Positions 7,790-15,963 of a stretch of 35,887 bases of DNA are shown piece after piece. The notes below the pieces were generated by a model. It searched no databases. It was not told the origin of the DNA and was given only the letters and a program-made list of their open reading frames with translations. Position numbers and translations under genes: made by a program. Every line of letters begins with the position of its first letter. The first letter of the stretch is position 1. The DNA comes from Bacteroides_E sp964583185 (lineage in GTDB: Bacteria > Bacteroidota > Bacteroidia > Bacteroidales > Bacteroidaceae): NCBI GenBank assembly GCA_964583185.1, contig CAZOVL010000020.1:1-35887 (forward strand), written 5' to 3'.

Positions 7790-10411
7790 ATGCTAACTGC
7801 AAAAGAAACGAGAGAATCATTTAAAAGCTTCTTTGAAGCTAAAGGACATAAAATTGTATCATCAGCCCCAATGGTTATTAAAGATGATCCAACTCTTATG
7901 TTTACCAATGCCGGAATGAATCAGTTCAAGGATATTATACTAGGAAATCACGAGGCGAAATATAAAAGAGTGGCCAACTCACAAAAATGTTTACGTGTAA
8001 GCGGAAAACACAACGACTTGGAAGAAGTTGGACACGACACCTATCACCACACCATGTTTGAAATGTTAGGCAACTGGTCTTTTGGTGATTATTTCAAAAA
8101 AGAAGCCATAGATTGGGCTTGGGAATATTTAGTTGATGTACTTCAATTAGATACAAACCGATTATATGCTACCATATTTGAAGGTAGCCCCGAAGAGAAT
8201 CTGGAAAAAGATGAGGAAGCACTTTCTTTATGGCAACAATACCTCCCCAGTGAACAGATTATTGATGGGAATAAAGCGGATAACTTTTGGGAAATGGGAG
8301 ATACAGGCCCTTGTGGACCTTGTTCTGAAATCCACATTGACTTAAGAACCGATGAGGAACGCAAACAAATAGATGGAGCAGATCTTGTAAATAAAGATCA
8401 TCCACAAGTTATTGAAATATGGAACTTGGTTTTCATGCAGTACAACCGAAAAGCAGATGGATCATTAGAGCCATTACCCAACAAGGTAATAGATACCGGA
8501 ATGGGATTTGAAAGATTGTGTGCTGTATTGCAAGGTAAAATATCCAACTACGACACCGATGTGTTTCAACCCATCATCAAAAGAATCAGTGAGATTACTC
8601 ACTTAACTTATGGTAAAGATGAGAAGATTGACATTGCTATGCGTGTCATTTCCGATCACATTAGAACCATAGCTTTCTCCATTACCGATGGACAGTTACC
8701 CTCTAATGCTAAAGCCGGATATGTAATTCGCCGAATACTTAGAAGAGCTGTTCGTTATGGATACACCTTTCTTAATCAGAAACACCCCTTTATGTTTCAA
8801 TTAATTCCTGTTTTAGTGGAAAATATGGGGGATGCATATCCTGAACTAAAAACTCAACAAAACCTGATAGAGAAAGTGATGAAGGAAGAGGAGGAATCTT
8901 TCTTGCACACATTAGAAACCGGTATTCACTTACTGGAGAAAACCATTCAGGAGGCTGACAAAAAAGGAGAAAATATAATCAGTGGAAAAGCTGCTTTTAC
9001 ACTGTATGACACCTTTGGTTTTCCTTTAGACTTAACAGAATTAATATTAAAAGAAAAAGGAAAATCGGTTGATGTAGAAGAGTTCAATGCCGAAATGGAA
9101 AAACAAAGAGAGCGAGCTCGCAATGCAGCTACCGTTGAGACAGGTGACTGGATGGTACTTAAAGAAGGCACTTCAGCATTTATTGGCTATGACTTCACCA
9201 CATACGATGTTTCCATTTTAAGGTATAGAGAGGTTAAGAGAAAAAAAGAAAAACTCTACCAGATTGTATTGGACAAAACCCCTTTCTATGCAGAAAGTGG
9301 AGGTCAAATAGGAGATACAGGAAAGTTAGTCAATGGCACAGAGACCATTGAAGTAATAGATACTGTAAACGAAAACAATTTAACAATTCACCTCACTAAA
9401 AAACTTCCTACAGATGTTTCCGCAACATTTCAAGCAATAGTTAATGTTGAAAAAAGAGTAAAAACTGCCGCAAATCATACAGCTACACACTTACTCGATC
9501 AGGCTTTGCGCGAGGTATTGGGTACACACGTAGAACAAAAAGGTTCATTAGTTACTCCTGAATACATTCGTTTTGACTTCTCACATTTCCAAAAAATGAC
9601 TGACGAAGAAATTAAGCAAGTGGAGAGACTAATCAATCGCAGAATTCGGAAAAACATTCCTTTGACTGAGCATAGAAACATCCCAATCAGCGAAGCAAAA
9701 GAGATGGGAGCCATTGCCCTTTTTGGTGAGAAATATGGAGAGGAAGTACGCGTTATTCAATTTGATTCTTCCATTGAGTTCTGTGGAGGTACACACACCT
9801 CAAGTACAGGTAACATTGGAATATTCAAAATTATATCCGAAAGTTCTATTGCTGCCGGGGTTAGAAGAATTGAAGCTATTACCGGAGAAAGAGTAGAAGA
9901 GATGATGTACACAGTACAAGATATGATAGCTGATATACGTGGTCTCTTTAATGATGCTCCGGACTTAACCAATGTAATCAAGAAATACATTGAAGGGCAC
10001 GATGAACTACAAAAAAGCTTAGAGGGGTATGTCAAAGAAAAGAAAGCTGAAATCAAGAAGCATCTTTTAGAAAACAGTAAGGAAGTGAATGGCATCCGAT
10101 TAATTAAACTGGTATCGCCTCTTCCTGCCGATCATATTAAAGATATAGCATTCCAATTAAGAGGAGAAATACCGGAAAACCTTTTCTTTGTAGCTACCAG
10201 TGATTATGGGCAAAAACCTAGCTTAACCATTATGATTAGCGACAACTTAGTGGCTGACGGATTGAATGCCGGAAAAATGATACGAGAAGCAGCCAAATTA
10301 ATCCAAGGTGGTGGAGGTGGACAAGCTCACTTTGCAACAGCAGGAGGAAAAAACACTGATGGCCTAACTCAAGCTTTGGACAAGATATTAGAATTAGGAA
10401 ACTTAAAATAA
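7790..10411 (+). CDS. alaS: Alanine--tRNA ligase
   Basis: This is a full-length 873-residue class II alanyl-tRNA synthetase. The N-terminal catalytic core includes TNAGMNQFKDI and HHTMFEMLGNWSFGDYF. The editing domain carries the two zinc-binding motifs HTATH (residues 563-567) and CGGTH (665-669), which clear Ser- and Gly-mischarged tRNA. A C-terminal domain of about 100 residues ends with the glycine-rich GGGGGQAHFATAGG. It charges tRNA-Ala with alanine in the cytoplasm. The start at ATG 7790 is followed at once by the conserved TAKETRESFKSFFEAKGH. It is monocistronic, ending at a strong hairpin shared with the convergent helicase gene. Confidence 0.98.
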   Translation: MLTAKETRESFKSFFEAKGHKIVSSAPMVIKDDPTLMFTNAGMNQFKDIILGNHEAKYKRVANSQKCLRVSGKHNDLEEVGHDTYHHTMFEMLGNWSFGDYFKKEAIDWAWEYLVDVLQLDTNRLYATIFEGSPEENLEKDEEALSLWQQYLPSEQIIDGNKADNFWEMGDTGPCGPCSEIHIDLRTDEERKQIDGADLVNKDHPQVIEIWNLVFMQYNRKADGSLEPLPNKVIDTGMGFERLCAVLQGKISNYDTDVFQPIIKRISEITHLTYGKDEKIDIAMRVISDHIRTIAFSITDGQLPSNAKAGYVIRRILRRAVRYGYTFLNQKHPFMFQLIPVLVENMGDAYPELKTQQNLIEKVMKEEEESFLHTLETGIHLLEKTIQEADKKGENIISGKAAFTLYDTFGFPLDLTELILKEKGKSVDVEEFNAEMEKQRERARNAATVETGDWMVLKEGTSAFIGYDFTTYDVSILRYREVKRKKEKLYQIVLDKTPFYAESGGQIGDTGKLVNGTETIEVIDTVNENNLTIHLTKKLPTDVSATFQAIVNVEKRVKTAANHTATHLLDQALREVLGTHVEQKGSLVTPEYIRFDFSHFQKMTDEEIKQVERLINRRIRKNIPLTEHRNIPISEAKEMGAIALFGEKYGEEVRVIQFDSSIEFCGGTHTSSTGNIGIFKIISESSIAAGVRRIEAITGERVEEMMYTVQDMIADIRGLFNDAPDLTNVIKKYIEGHDELQKSLEGYVKEKKAEIKKHLLENSKEVNGIRLIKLVSPLPADHIKDIAFQLRGEIPENLFFVATSDYGQKPSLTIMISDNLVADGLNAGKMIREAAKLIQGGGGGQAHFATAGGKNTDGLTQALDKILELGNLK

Positions 10412-10429
10412 AGTAACTACATAAATTTT

Positions 10430-10464
10430 AAAAGGCTGAAAGATTTATTCTTTCAGCCTTTTTT
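10430..10464. terminator. Bidirectional terminator between alaS and the helicase gene
   Basis: AAAAGGCTGAAAG (10430-10442) pairs over 13 bp with CTTTCAGCCTTTT (10450-10462) across a 7-nt loop. A T run follows on the plus strand, with short A-rich sequence on the other side. It lies between two converging genes and could serve both. Confidence 0.85.
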
Positions 10465-10480
10465 AGATACTAATCTGAGG

Positions 10481-11908
10481 TTACTCAAAATACTCACCTA
10501 CTTGCTGCTTTGGAAAATTAACCAGATAGACTTGCTTTTTTGCACGCGTAATAGCTGTGTATAGCCATTTGAAATAATCGGAGTTAACATACTCCTGAGT
10601 CATATAACCTTGATCTATATATACATTTTCCCACTGTCCTCCTTGTGCTTTGTGACAGGTTACAGCATATGAAAACTTAACTTGTAAAGCATTAAAGTGC
10701 TCATCACTTTTTATTTTATCAAACCGATCTTTCTTACGAGGAATATCAACATAATCCTCAGCAACTGCTTTATATAATCGCTCACTATCTGTATAAGATA
10801 AAGCCGGAGCTTCAGAATGGAGTGTCTCTAAAATAATCTTGGCTTCTAATTCTAGATCATCGTAATCGGGAAAAGATAGCAAAACATCCGCAAAACGAAA
10901 TCCATACAATTCGTATATTCTTCGAATACGATTCACTTTTAGAATCTCTCCATTGGCAATAAAATCAATCTCTTTTATTTTTTCTGTCCAGAAATAGCTG
11001 TTTTTTACCACCATAATCCGATCACCCACACTCAATTCTTCCTCTCTATAAAGTATTGTATTTCGAATTCCTTGATTGTACACATTGGCACGTTTATTAG
11101 ATCGACTAATCACAATGGTCTCATCCACCCCATAGTTTTGATAATCAGAACTAAGAGATTCAATTAACTGACTACCCGAAATAGCCTTGATATCAGCAAA
11201 AGGTTTAAGATTTAACGCAGGTAAAGATAAATAATCTTCAGCCTGAATATATTGTCGAATAGCAGTAGCATTGGCTAAAACACCTGAATCTTTAACTTGT
11301 CGTACCACTTCAGTTAATGAATATTCAGAAACTGTTAACCCATAAACCGTCAAACAATCTTTACGTAAAGCCGGACTTTCCTCTTCGCCAACCGGAGGTA
11401 ATTGTGCAGGATCACCCAACAAAACAATTCTACAATCGGAAGAATAAACATAAGAAATCAAATCGTCTAAAAGATAGCCTGTGCCAAAAAGAGCATCGGA
11501 ATATCCTTGATTTGAAATCATAGAAGCCTCATCGACAAAAAAAGTAGTTTGTTTTTTCAAATTTCTATCCAAAGAAAAATCAACCTGAAAGTCGGTTTGT
11601 GTTTTTTGTCTATAAATCTCCTTATGGATGGTAAAAGCCGGATAGTTAGCATAAGAAGAAAACACTTTTGCAGCTCTACCGGTTGGCGCCAACAATACGG
11701 CCGGTTGTTTTAATTGTTCCATGGTTTGAATAACGGAAGCAATTAAAGATGTTTTACCAACTCCAGCATACCCTTTTATCAAAAGAATTTCTTTCGCATC
11801 TTTCGACAAAAGAAATTGTGCAATCAATTCTATAACATTTAATTGATCTTTTGTTGGTTCAAAGGGGAAATTTTCTTTAATTTTATGAACTAAATAGTTA
11901 TATAACAT
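10481..11908 (-). CDS. RecD-like superfamily 1 DNA helicase (AAA family ATPase)
   Basis: This 475-residue single-protein helicase has Walker A GYAGVGKTS (residues 46-54), motif II FFVDEASM (123-130), motif III LLGDPAQLPPV (163-173) and a UvrD/RecD C-terminal fold. The C-terminal fold includes VTCHKAQGGQWENVYID and YTAITRAKKQVYLVN near the end. It unwinds DNA using ATP and is probably involved in repair or recombination. It lacks the long N-terminal region of RecD2, and no recB or recC is nearby, so it is not a RecBCD subunit on this evidence. Related short helicases are common in Bacteroidota. It is transcribed toward alaS and probably monocistronic. Confidence 0.88.
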   Translation of the reverse strand: MLYNYLVHKIKENFPFEPTKDQLNVIELIAQFLLSKDAKEILLIKGYAGVGKTSLIASVIQTMEQLKQPAVLLAPTGRAAKVFSSYANYPAFTIHKEIYRQKTQTDFQVDFSLDRNLKKQTTFFVDEASMISNQGYSDALFGTGYLLDDLISYVYSSDCRIVLLGDPAQLPPVGEEESPALRKDCLTVYGLTVSEYSLTEVVRQVKDSGVLANATAIRQYIQAEDYLSLPALNLKPFADIKAISGSQLIESLSSDYQNYGVDETIVISRSNKRANVYNQGIRNTILYREEELSVGDRIMVVKNSYFWTEKIKEIDFIANGEILKVNRIRRIYELYGFRFADVLLSFPDYDDLELEAKIILETLHSEAPALSYTDSERLYKAVAEDYVDIPRKKDRFDKIKSDEHFNALQVKFSYAVTCHKAQGGQWENVYIDQGYMTQEYVNSDYFKWLYTAITRAKKQVYLVNFPKQQVGEYFE

Positions 11909-11960
11909 TATTGACGAAAAAAATCTCTATATTAGTGAGGATAAATAGATTAATTTATTC

Positions 11961-11968
11961 TATTTTTG
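11961..11968 (+). promoter_or_regulatory. Putative -7 element of the 12006-14092 operon
   Basis: TATTTTTG matches TAnnTTTG. Transcription would start at about 11974, beyond the GTG codon at 11970 that opens the longest reading frame. The functional start is therefore the ATG at 12006. The upstream -33 element is weak. Confidence 0.5.
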
Positions 11969-12005
11969 TGTGTACGAATATAAACTAAAAAAACATAATA
12001 TTATC

Positions 12006-12692
12006 ATGAAAACCGTATGGAATGTATTATTAGGTATCGCCATTATAGTGTTAGCTTACCTGTGCTATGCTAGTATTATGGGGCCTATTAATTTTGACAA
12101 GACCAGAAATCAAAGAGAAAAAGCAATTATTGCTCGCTTGATGGACATTAGAAAAGCTCAGCAAGAATTCAGAAGTTTACACAAACAACAATACACAACA
12201 AGCTTTGATAGTTTAATAGACTTCGTAAATACACAAAAATTACCTATCGTTGCTAAAGAAGGTGTGCTTTCTGACGAACAATTAGAATCTGGATTAACAG
12301 AAAGAAAAGCTGTTGAAATCATTGAGAAAGCTAAGAAAACCAATAATTGGAATGAAGTAAAAAAATTAGGTCTTGAAAATTTCTCTCGTGATACTATTTG
12401 GGTTCCTGTAAAAGACACTATTTTCTCTAAAAACTTTAACGCAGACTCTCTTCGTTATGTTCCTTTCGGAAATGGTGCAGTGTTCCAAATGGATTCAGTA
12501 AACACAACAACTGAATCGGGAGCTCCTATTTATTTATTAGAAGTTAAAACTCCATACGAATCATATCTAAGTGATTTAGACAGACAGGAACTTATCAACT
12601 TAATTGATATGCAAAAGAAACTAAATCGCTATCCCGGATTGAAATTTGGTGACTTAGAAGTTCCAAACAACAACGCTGGAAACTGGGAATAA
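12006..12692 (+). CDS. Conserved hypothetical membrane-anchored protein
   Basis: This protein is 228 residues long when started at ATG 12006. The frame is open from GTG 11970, but that lies at the predicted transcription start. One N-terminal membrane helix (about residues 5-25, rich in Ile, Leu and Ala) is followed by an extracytoplasmic region. That region has a helical, charged segment (KTRNQREKAIIARLMDIRKA) and a mixed alpha/beta remainder. It recalls the N-terminal helix plus soluble domain of pilin-like proteins, but no prepilin peptidase site is clear. I do not recognise a function. It is the first gene of a probable operon with the DUF3822 gene and rsmD. Confidence 0.75.
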   Translation: MKTVWNVLLGIAIIVLAYLCYASIMGPINFDKTRNQREKAIIARLMDIRKAQQEFRSLHKQQYTTSFDSLIDFVNTQKLPIVAKEGVLSDEQLESGLTERKAVEIIEKAKKTNNWNEVKKLGLENFSRDTIWVPVKDTIFSKNFNADSLRYVPFGNGAVFQMDSVNTTTESGAPIYLLEVKTPYESYLSDLDRQELINLIDMQKKLNRYPGLKFGDLEVPNNNAGNWE

Positions 12693-12718
12693 TATAAATT
12701 CAATTAGAAAACATACAT

Positions 12719-13495
12719 ATGTCCGATAGAACAAAAACTATAAATCTATTTGATTTTAGTCAGTCGGAGCATTGCACTTTATCCATCCGTCTTAAGGCGG
12801 ATGGATTTTCTTTTTCCATTTTTGAACCTAAAGAATCTATCAATTACACATATGATTTAAAAATAGATTCATCTTTATCGCTTACTGCCAATCTTAAAAA
12901 AACATTTCAAGAAGAGGACTTCATTAATAAACCTTATCTACAAAAAAGAATAATTTATGGAGGCCTGCGTTACATTATCTTACCTTTGGAGCTTTTTGAA
13001 GATGAACAGAAAGAGTCTATCTTCTACCACAGTCACATAAAAAAAGAGAACGAAACCATTAAATACGACATCATAAAAGATAACAACCTAGTTGTCCTTT
13101 ATGCTATGGACACTAGTGCATATAAGTATCTGAATGAATGGGATCAAGAGGTGGACATACAATCTCAGCCGGGTTTACTGATTGAGAAACTATCTAAAAT
13201 AAACCAAAGCAGTCAAAAGAAACAACTATTCATTGACATACAAAAGAGCAGAGTTTCTATCTATTCTTTTGAAAAAGGGAATTTATTGGCCAATAATGCA
13301 TTTAATATTCAATCGTACGACGATGTGCTCTACTACTCGTTATACCTCTGGAAACAATTGGACTTTAATCAATTAGAAGATGAATTAATTATCCTAAAAA
13401 AATCTGAGAGTGACCAAAGCCTTATTCCTGAATTCAATAAATACATAAATAAAATTGACTTCTTAGCAATGGATCGCCTTTTTGAACAAAGCTAA
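12719..13495 (+). CDS. DUF3822 family protein
   Basis: This 258-residue protein is recognised as the DUF3822 family that sits just upstream of rsmD in Bacteroidales genomes. It has no signal peptide or membrane helix, so it should be cytoplasmic. The pattern of strands (TLSIRLKADGFSFSIFEPK near residues 20-38, KKQLFIDIQKSRVSIYSF near 162-179) hints at an actin-like (ASKHA) fold, but that is an inference from the alternating strands. No nucleotide-binding motif is clear. It starts 26 nt after the upstream gene and ends 9 nt before rsmD, consistent with one transcript. Function unknown. Confidence 0.8.
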   Translation: MSDRTKTINLFDFSQSEHCTLSIRLKADGFSFSIFEPKESINYTYDLKIDSSLSLTANLKKTFQEEDFINKPYLQKRIIYGGLRYIILPLELFEDEQKESIFYHSHIKKENETIKYDIIKDNNLVVLYAMDTSAYKYLNEWDQEVDIQSQPGLLIEKLSKINQSSQKKQLFIDIQKSRVSIYSFEKGNLLANNAFNIQSYDDVLYYSLYLWKQLDFNQLEDELIILKKSESDQSLIPEFNKYINKIDFLAMDRLFEQS

Positions 13496-13504
13496 AAACA
13501 AAAC

Positions 13505-14092
13505 ATGAGAATTACCGGAGGAGAATTTAACAGAAGACGTTTTCAGATACCTAAAACTTTTAATGCACGCCCCACAACAGATTTTGCAAAGGAAAATCTG
13601 TTTAACATCTTGACGAATCAAATTGATTTTGATTCGGGCATTAAAGCTCTTGACCTATTTGCGGGTACAGGAAGCATTAGTGCTGAATTATTATCCAGAG
13701 GATGTGACTTAGTAATTAGTGTTGAATTTCAAAAATCGCATGTTGATTTCATACGCATGGTAATGCAGGAATTGAAAGTAGAAAACAACATACTAATTAA
13801 AGGAGATGCCATTCAATTCATCAAACGCACCCACGAAAAATTTGATTTTATATTTGCTGACCCTCCTTATGATTTTGATCAGTTGAATGTTATACCCGAT
13901 TTGGTTTTCAACCAAGAGATACTAGCACCTAATGGATTATTTGTTTTAGAGCATGGCAAGAAACATAACTTCGATGATCATCCAAACTTTAAAGAGAAAC
14001 GAGTTTATGGTAGTGTTAACTTCACATTCTTCAAACACCAACCGCAATCAATAGCCCCAACTATTGAAAACAATGAGCAAGCTCAGGTTTAA
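13505..14092 (+). CDS. rsmD: 16S rRNA (guanine(966)-N(2))-methyltransferase RsmD
   Basis: This 195-residue class I SAM-dependent methyltransferase is of usual length. The N-terminal MRITGGEFNRRRFQIP and RPTTDFAKENLFNIL are the RsmD signature. The SAM-binding loop is LDLFAGTGSISAE (about residues 49-61). The catalytic DPPY motif of N-methyltransferases appears in FADPPYDF (about 118-125). It methylates N2 of G966 in helix 31 of 16S rRNA during 30S assembly. It is the last gene of the operon starting near 12006. A 244-nt gap containing a repeat array separates it from the convergent cls gene. Confidence 0.93.
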   Translation: MRITGGEFNRRRFQIPKTFNARPTTDFAKENLFNILTNQIDFDSGIKALDLFAGTGSISAELLSRGCDLVISVEFQKSHVDFIRMVMQELKVENNILIKGDAIQFIKRTHEKFDFIFADPPYDFDQLNVIPDLVFNQEILAPNGLFVLEHGKKHNFDDHPNFKEKRVYGSVNFTFFKHQPQSIAPTIENNEQAQV

Positions 14093-14197
14093 CGCATTAA
14101 ATCTAATCTCTTTTCCACATAAAAACAAAAGTTTACTCAGTCACATTTTTGTCTTTCCAAAAGTGGCTTCTCAAGGCCTGAAGACGAGGTTAAAAAC

Positions 14198-14276
14198 GGT
14201 CTAGGACCGAAGGCTTGTCGGTCTAGGACTGAAGGGTGCTCGGTCTAGGACCGAAGGACGTTAGGTCTAGGACCGA
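14198..14276. repeat. Four quasi-palindromic 13-bp repeats at an exact 22-bp period
   Basis: GGTCTAGGACCGA begins at 14198, 14242 and 14264, with one variant (GGTCTAGGACTGA) at 14220. All four starts are exactly 22 nt apart. Each unit is a hairpin-like inverted repeat, GGTC-TAG-GACC, extending to TCGGTC/GACCGA in the best copy. The three intervening 9-nt spacers all begin with AGG and then differ. The array lies between the convergent stop codons of rsmD and cls, where no promoter is expected. It is too short-spaced for CRISPR. It may be a REP-like intergenic element, a terminator or RNA hairpin series, or a protein-binding array. Confidence 0.85.
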
Positions 14277-14336
14277 CTTTTACACCATTTTATTTACTCC
14301 ATTTTTGCTCTATTTTGATGGTTGAGCTATCCAAAA

Positions 14337-15776
14337 TTATAAAAGAGGAGAAAAAAGACGTACAACCGATTCAATCATACGTTCACGCAAAGGGCGTTGT
14401 TCCCAATTTTTCAAAAAGACTTGTTGACTGCTATGTTGATCCACTATAAAGATATTTTTCAATTTTACAGATAACTCTTCATTATAAATAAAACTGTTGA
14501 CCTCAAAATTGTGTTCAAAGCTCCTAAAGTCAACATTTGTTGTACCTACAGAGGAGAATATATCATCAGAAACAAGCATTTTGGCGTGTAAAAACCCCTC
14601 TTGATAAAAATACACTTTCACTCCCGATCGTAATATCTCAGCAATATAGGAACGAGAACCTCTATGTACCAAATTAGAGTCGGAATGTTCCGGTAACATT
14701 AAGCGAACATCTACCCCGGCTAAAGCTGCTGTTTGTAACGCATTAGCAAAAGGCTCTGTTGGCAAAAAGTAAGGAGTCTGTATGTAGACATATTTTCGAG
14801 CGAGTGAAATGGCTTGAATCATCCCCTGCATTATATTTTTCCAAGGACTGATAGGATTGGTGGTTACAATTTGCATCAAACATTTATGATTCATCTGAAT
14901 GGGAGGAAAGTATTTTTTATCTGTGATTACGGTTTGATCAACGAAAGCCCAATCCATTAGAAAAGCAGTTTGTAATCCATACACAGACTTTCCTTCAATA
15001 AGTAAATGAGTATCTCTCCACACCCCCCACGAAACCCCTTTCACATATCGTTCTGCAATATTCATTCCACCAATAAACCCAATACATCCATCTATAACCA
15101 CAATTTTCCGATGGTTACGATAATTAACCTTACTGGTAAATGGAGGAAACCGCACCTTTAAAAAACTCTTTACTTCAATGCCTGCATCTCTCATTTCATT
15201 AAAAAAATCGCTAGGTACTGCCCAGTTTCCTACATCATCGTAAATAACTCGAACCTCAACTCCTTCTTTGGATTTATCAATCAAGATGTCACGAATCAGC
15301 CGTCCTACAGGATCATCGGCAAAAATATAATACTCCAAATGAATGTGACTCTTAGCTTTATAAAGTTCGGCTATCAATGCTTGGATTTTATCATAACCAT
15401 TTGTATAAACCTCTACTCGGTTAGATTGAAAGGGAAAAGCTAAATTGGTTGATTTACAAAATTGAATTAAAGTTTCATACTTTTGAGGATAGTCATACGC
15501 ATATTGAGATTGGTATTTAGTCAGCGATTTACTTAACAACTTATTCAAACTCTTTTTTCCTATAATCCGTTCTCGTCTTTCATTGCGGCCAAAAAAGAAA
15601 TAGAGAATAAGTCCAGCAAAGGGTAAAAACATTAATACCATGACCCAAGCCATGGTTTTAACAGGGTTACGATTATCCAATACAACAACTATAATTGTAC
15701 TTATAACTAAACCAAAGTAGATTATATAAAAGGCTAAAGAGGCAACTTTTGTTGCTAGTAGACCCCACTCAATCAT
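14337..15776 (-). CDS. cls: Cardiolipin synthase (phospholipase D family)
   Basis: This 479-residue ClsA-type enzyme has two N-terminal membrane helices (about residues 8-33 and 40-62) and two phospholipase D domains. The first HKD motif is in NYRNHRKIVVIDG and the second in HAKMLVSDD, so both catalytic His/Lys sets are present. It joins two phosphatidylglycerol molecules to make cardiolipin plus glycerol at the inner membrane. Its length and architecture match the family. It is transcribed alone, convergent to rsmD, with a promoter-like element 35 nt upstream. The start ATG leads directly into the first hydrophobic segment. Confidence 0.95.
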   Translation of the reverse strand: MIEWGLLATKVASLAFYIIYFGLVISTIIVVVLDNRNPVKTMAWVMVLMFLPFAGLILYFFFGRNERRERIIGKKSLNKLLSKSLTKYQSQYAYDYPQKYETLIQFCKSTNLAFPFQSNRVEVYTNGYDKIQALIAELYKAKSHIHLEYYIFADDPVGRLIRDILIDKSKEGVEVRVIYDDVGNWAVPSDFFNEMRDAGIEVKSFLKVRFPPFTSKVNYRNHRKIVVIDGCIGFIGGMNIAERYVKGVSWGVWRDTHLLIEGKSVYGLQTAFLMDWAFVDQTVITDKKYFPPIQMNHKCLMQIVTTNPISPWKNIMQGMIQAISLARKYVYIQTPYFLPTEPFANALQTAALAGVDVRLMLPEHSDSNLVHRGSRSYIAEILRSGVKVYFYQEGFLHAKMLVSDDIFSSVGTTNVDFRSFEHNFEVNSFIYNEELSVKLKNIFIVDQHSSQQVFLKNWEQRPLRERMIESVVRLFSPLL

Positions 15777-15810
15777 TCTTTTAAATCATTTGTTTCATTA
15801 CGTATTTAAA

Positions 15811-15818
15811 CAAATTTA
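15811..15818 (-). promoter_or_regulatory. Putative -7 element of cls
   Basis: CAAATTTA on the plus strand reads TAAATTTG on the minus strand, fitting TAnnTTTG. It lies 35 nt upstream of the cls start codon. No clear -33 TTTG is seen. Confidence 0.4.
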
Positions 15819-15864
15819 ATAAAATCTTTGATTGCACCTCATATATAAACTACAAAATCCCAAA

Positions 15865-15908
15865 GAAAAAATCTGGCACTAAAACTCTTTTTGAGTTTTA
15901 GTGCCAGA
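15865..15908 (-). terminator. Strong terminator after the outer-membrane barrel gene
   Basis: TCTGGCACTAAAACTC (15872-15887) and GAGTTTTAGTGCCAGA (15893-15908) form a perfect 16-bp stem with a TTTTT loop. On the minus strand the stem is followed by a T-rich tract (15865-15871). It lies just beyond the stop codon of the gene ending at 15964. Confidence 0.9.
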
Positions 15909-15963
15909 ACAATGTATTTATCAAATTATAAACGCCCTAATGAATGGGGAGAATTATAAACAA

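Noticed and set aside
9714..10095. Overlapping frames inside alaS on both strands (60 and 112 codons)
   Set aside because: These are shadows of a strongly conserved coding sequence with no independent domain features.
10481..11908. RecD subunit of a RecBCD complex
   Set aside because: No recB or recC is nearby, and the protein is a short stand-alone helicase.
14198..14276. CRISPR array
   Set aside because: The repeat is 13-17 nt with 5-9 nt spacers, far below CRISPR dimensions, and no cas gene is present.
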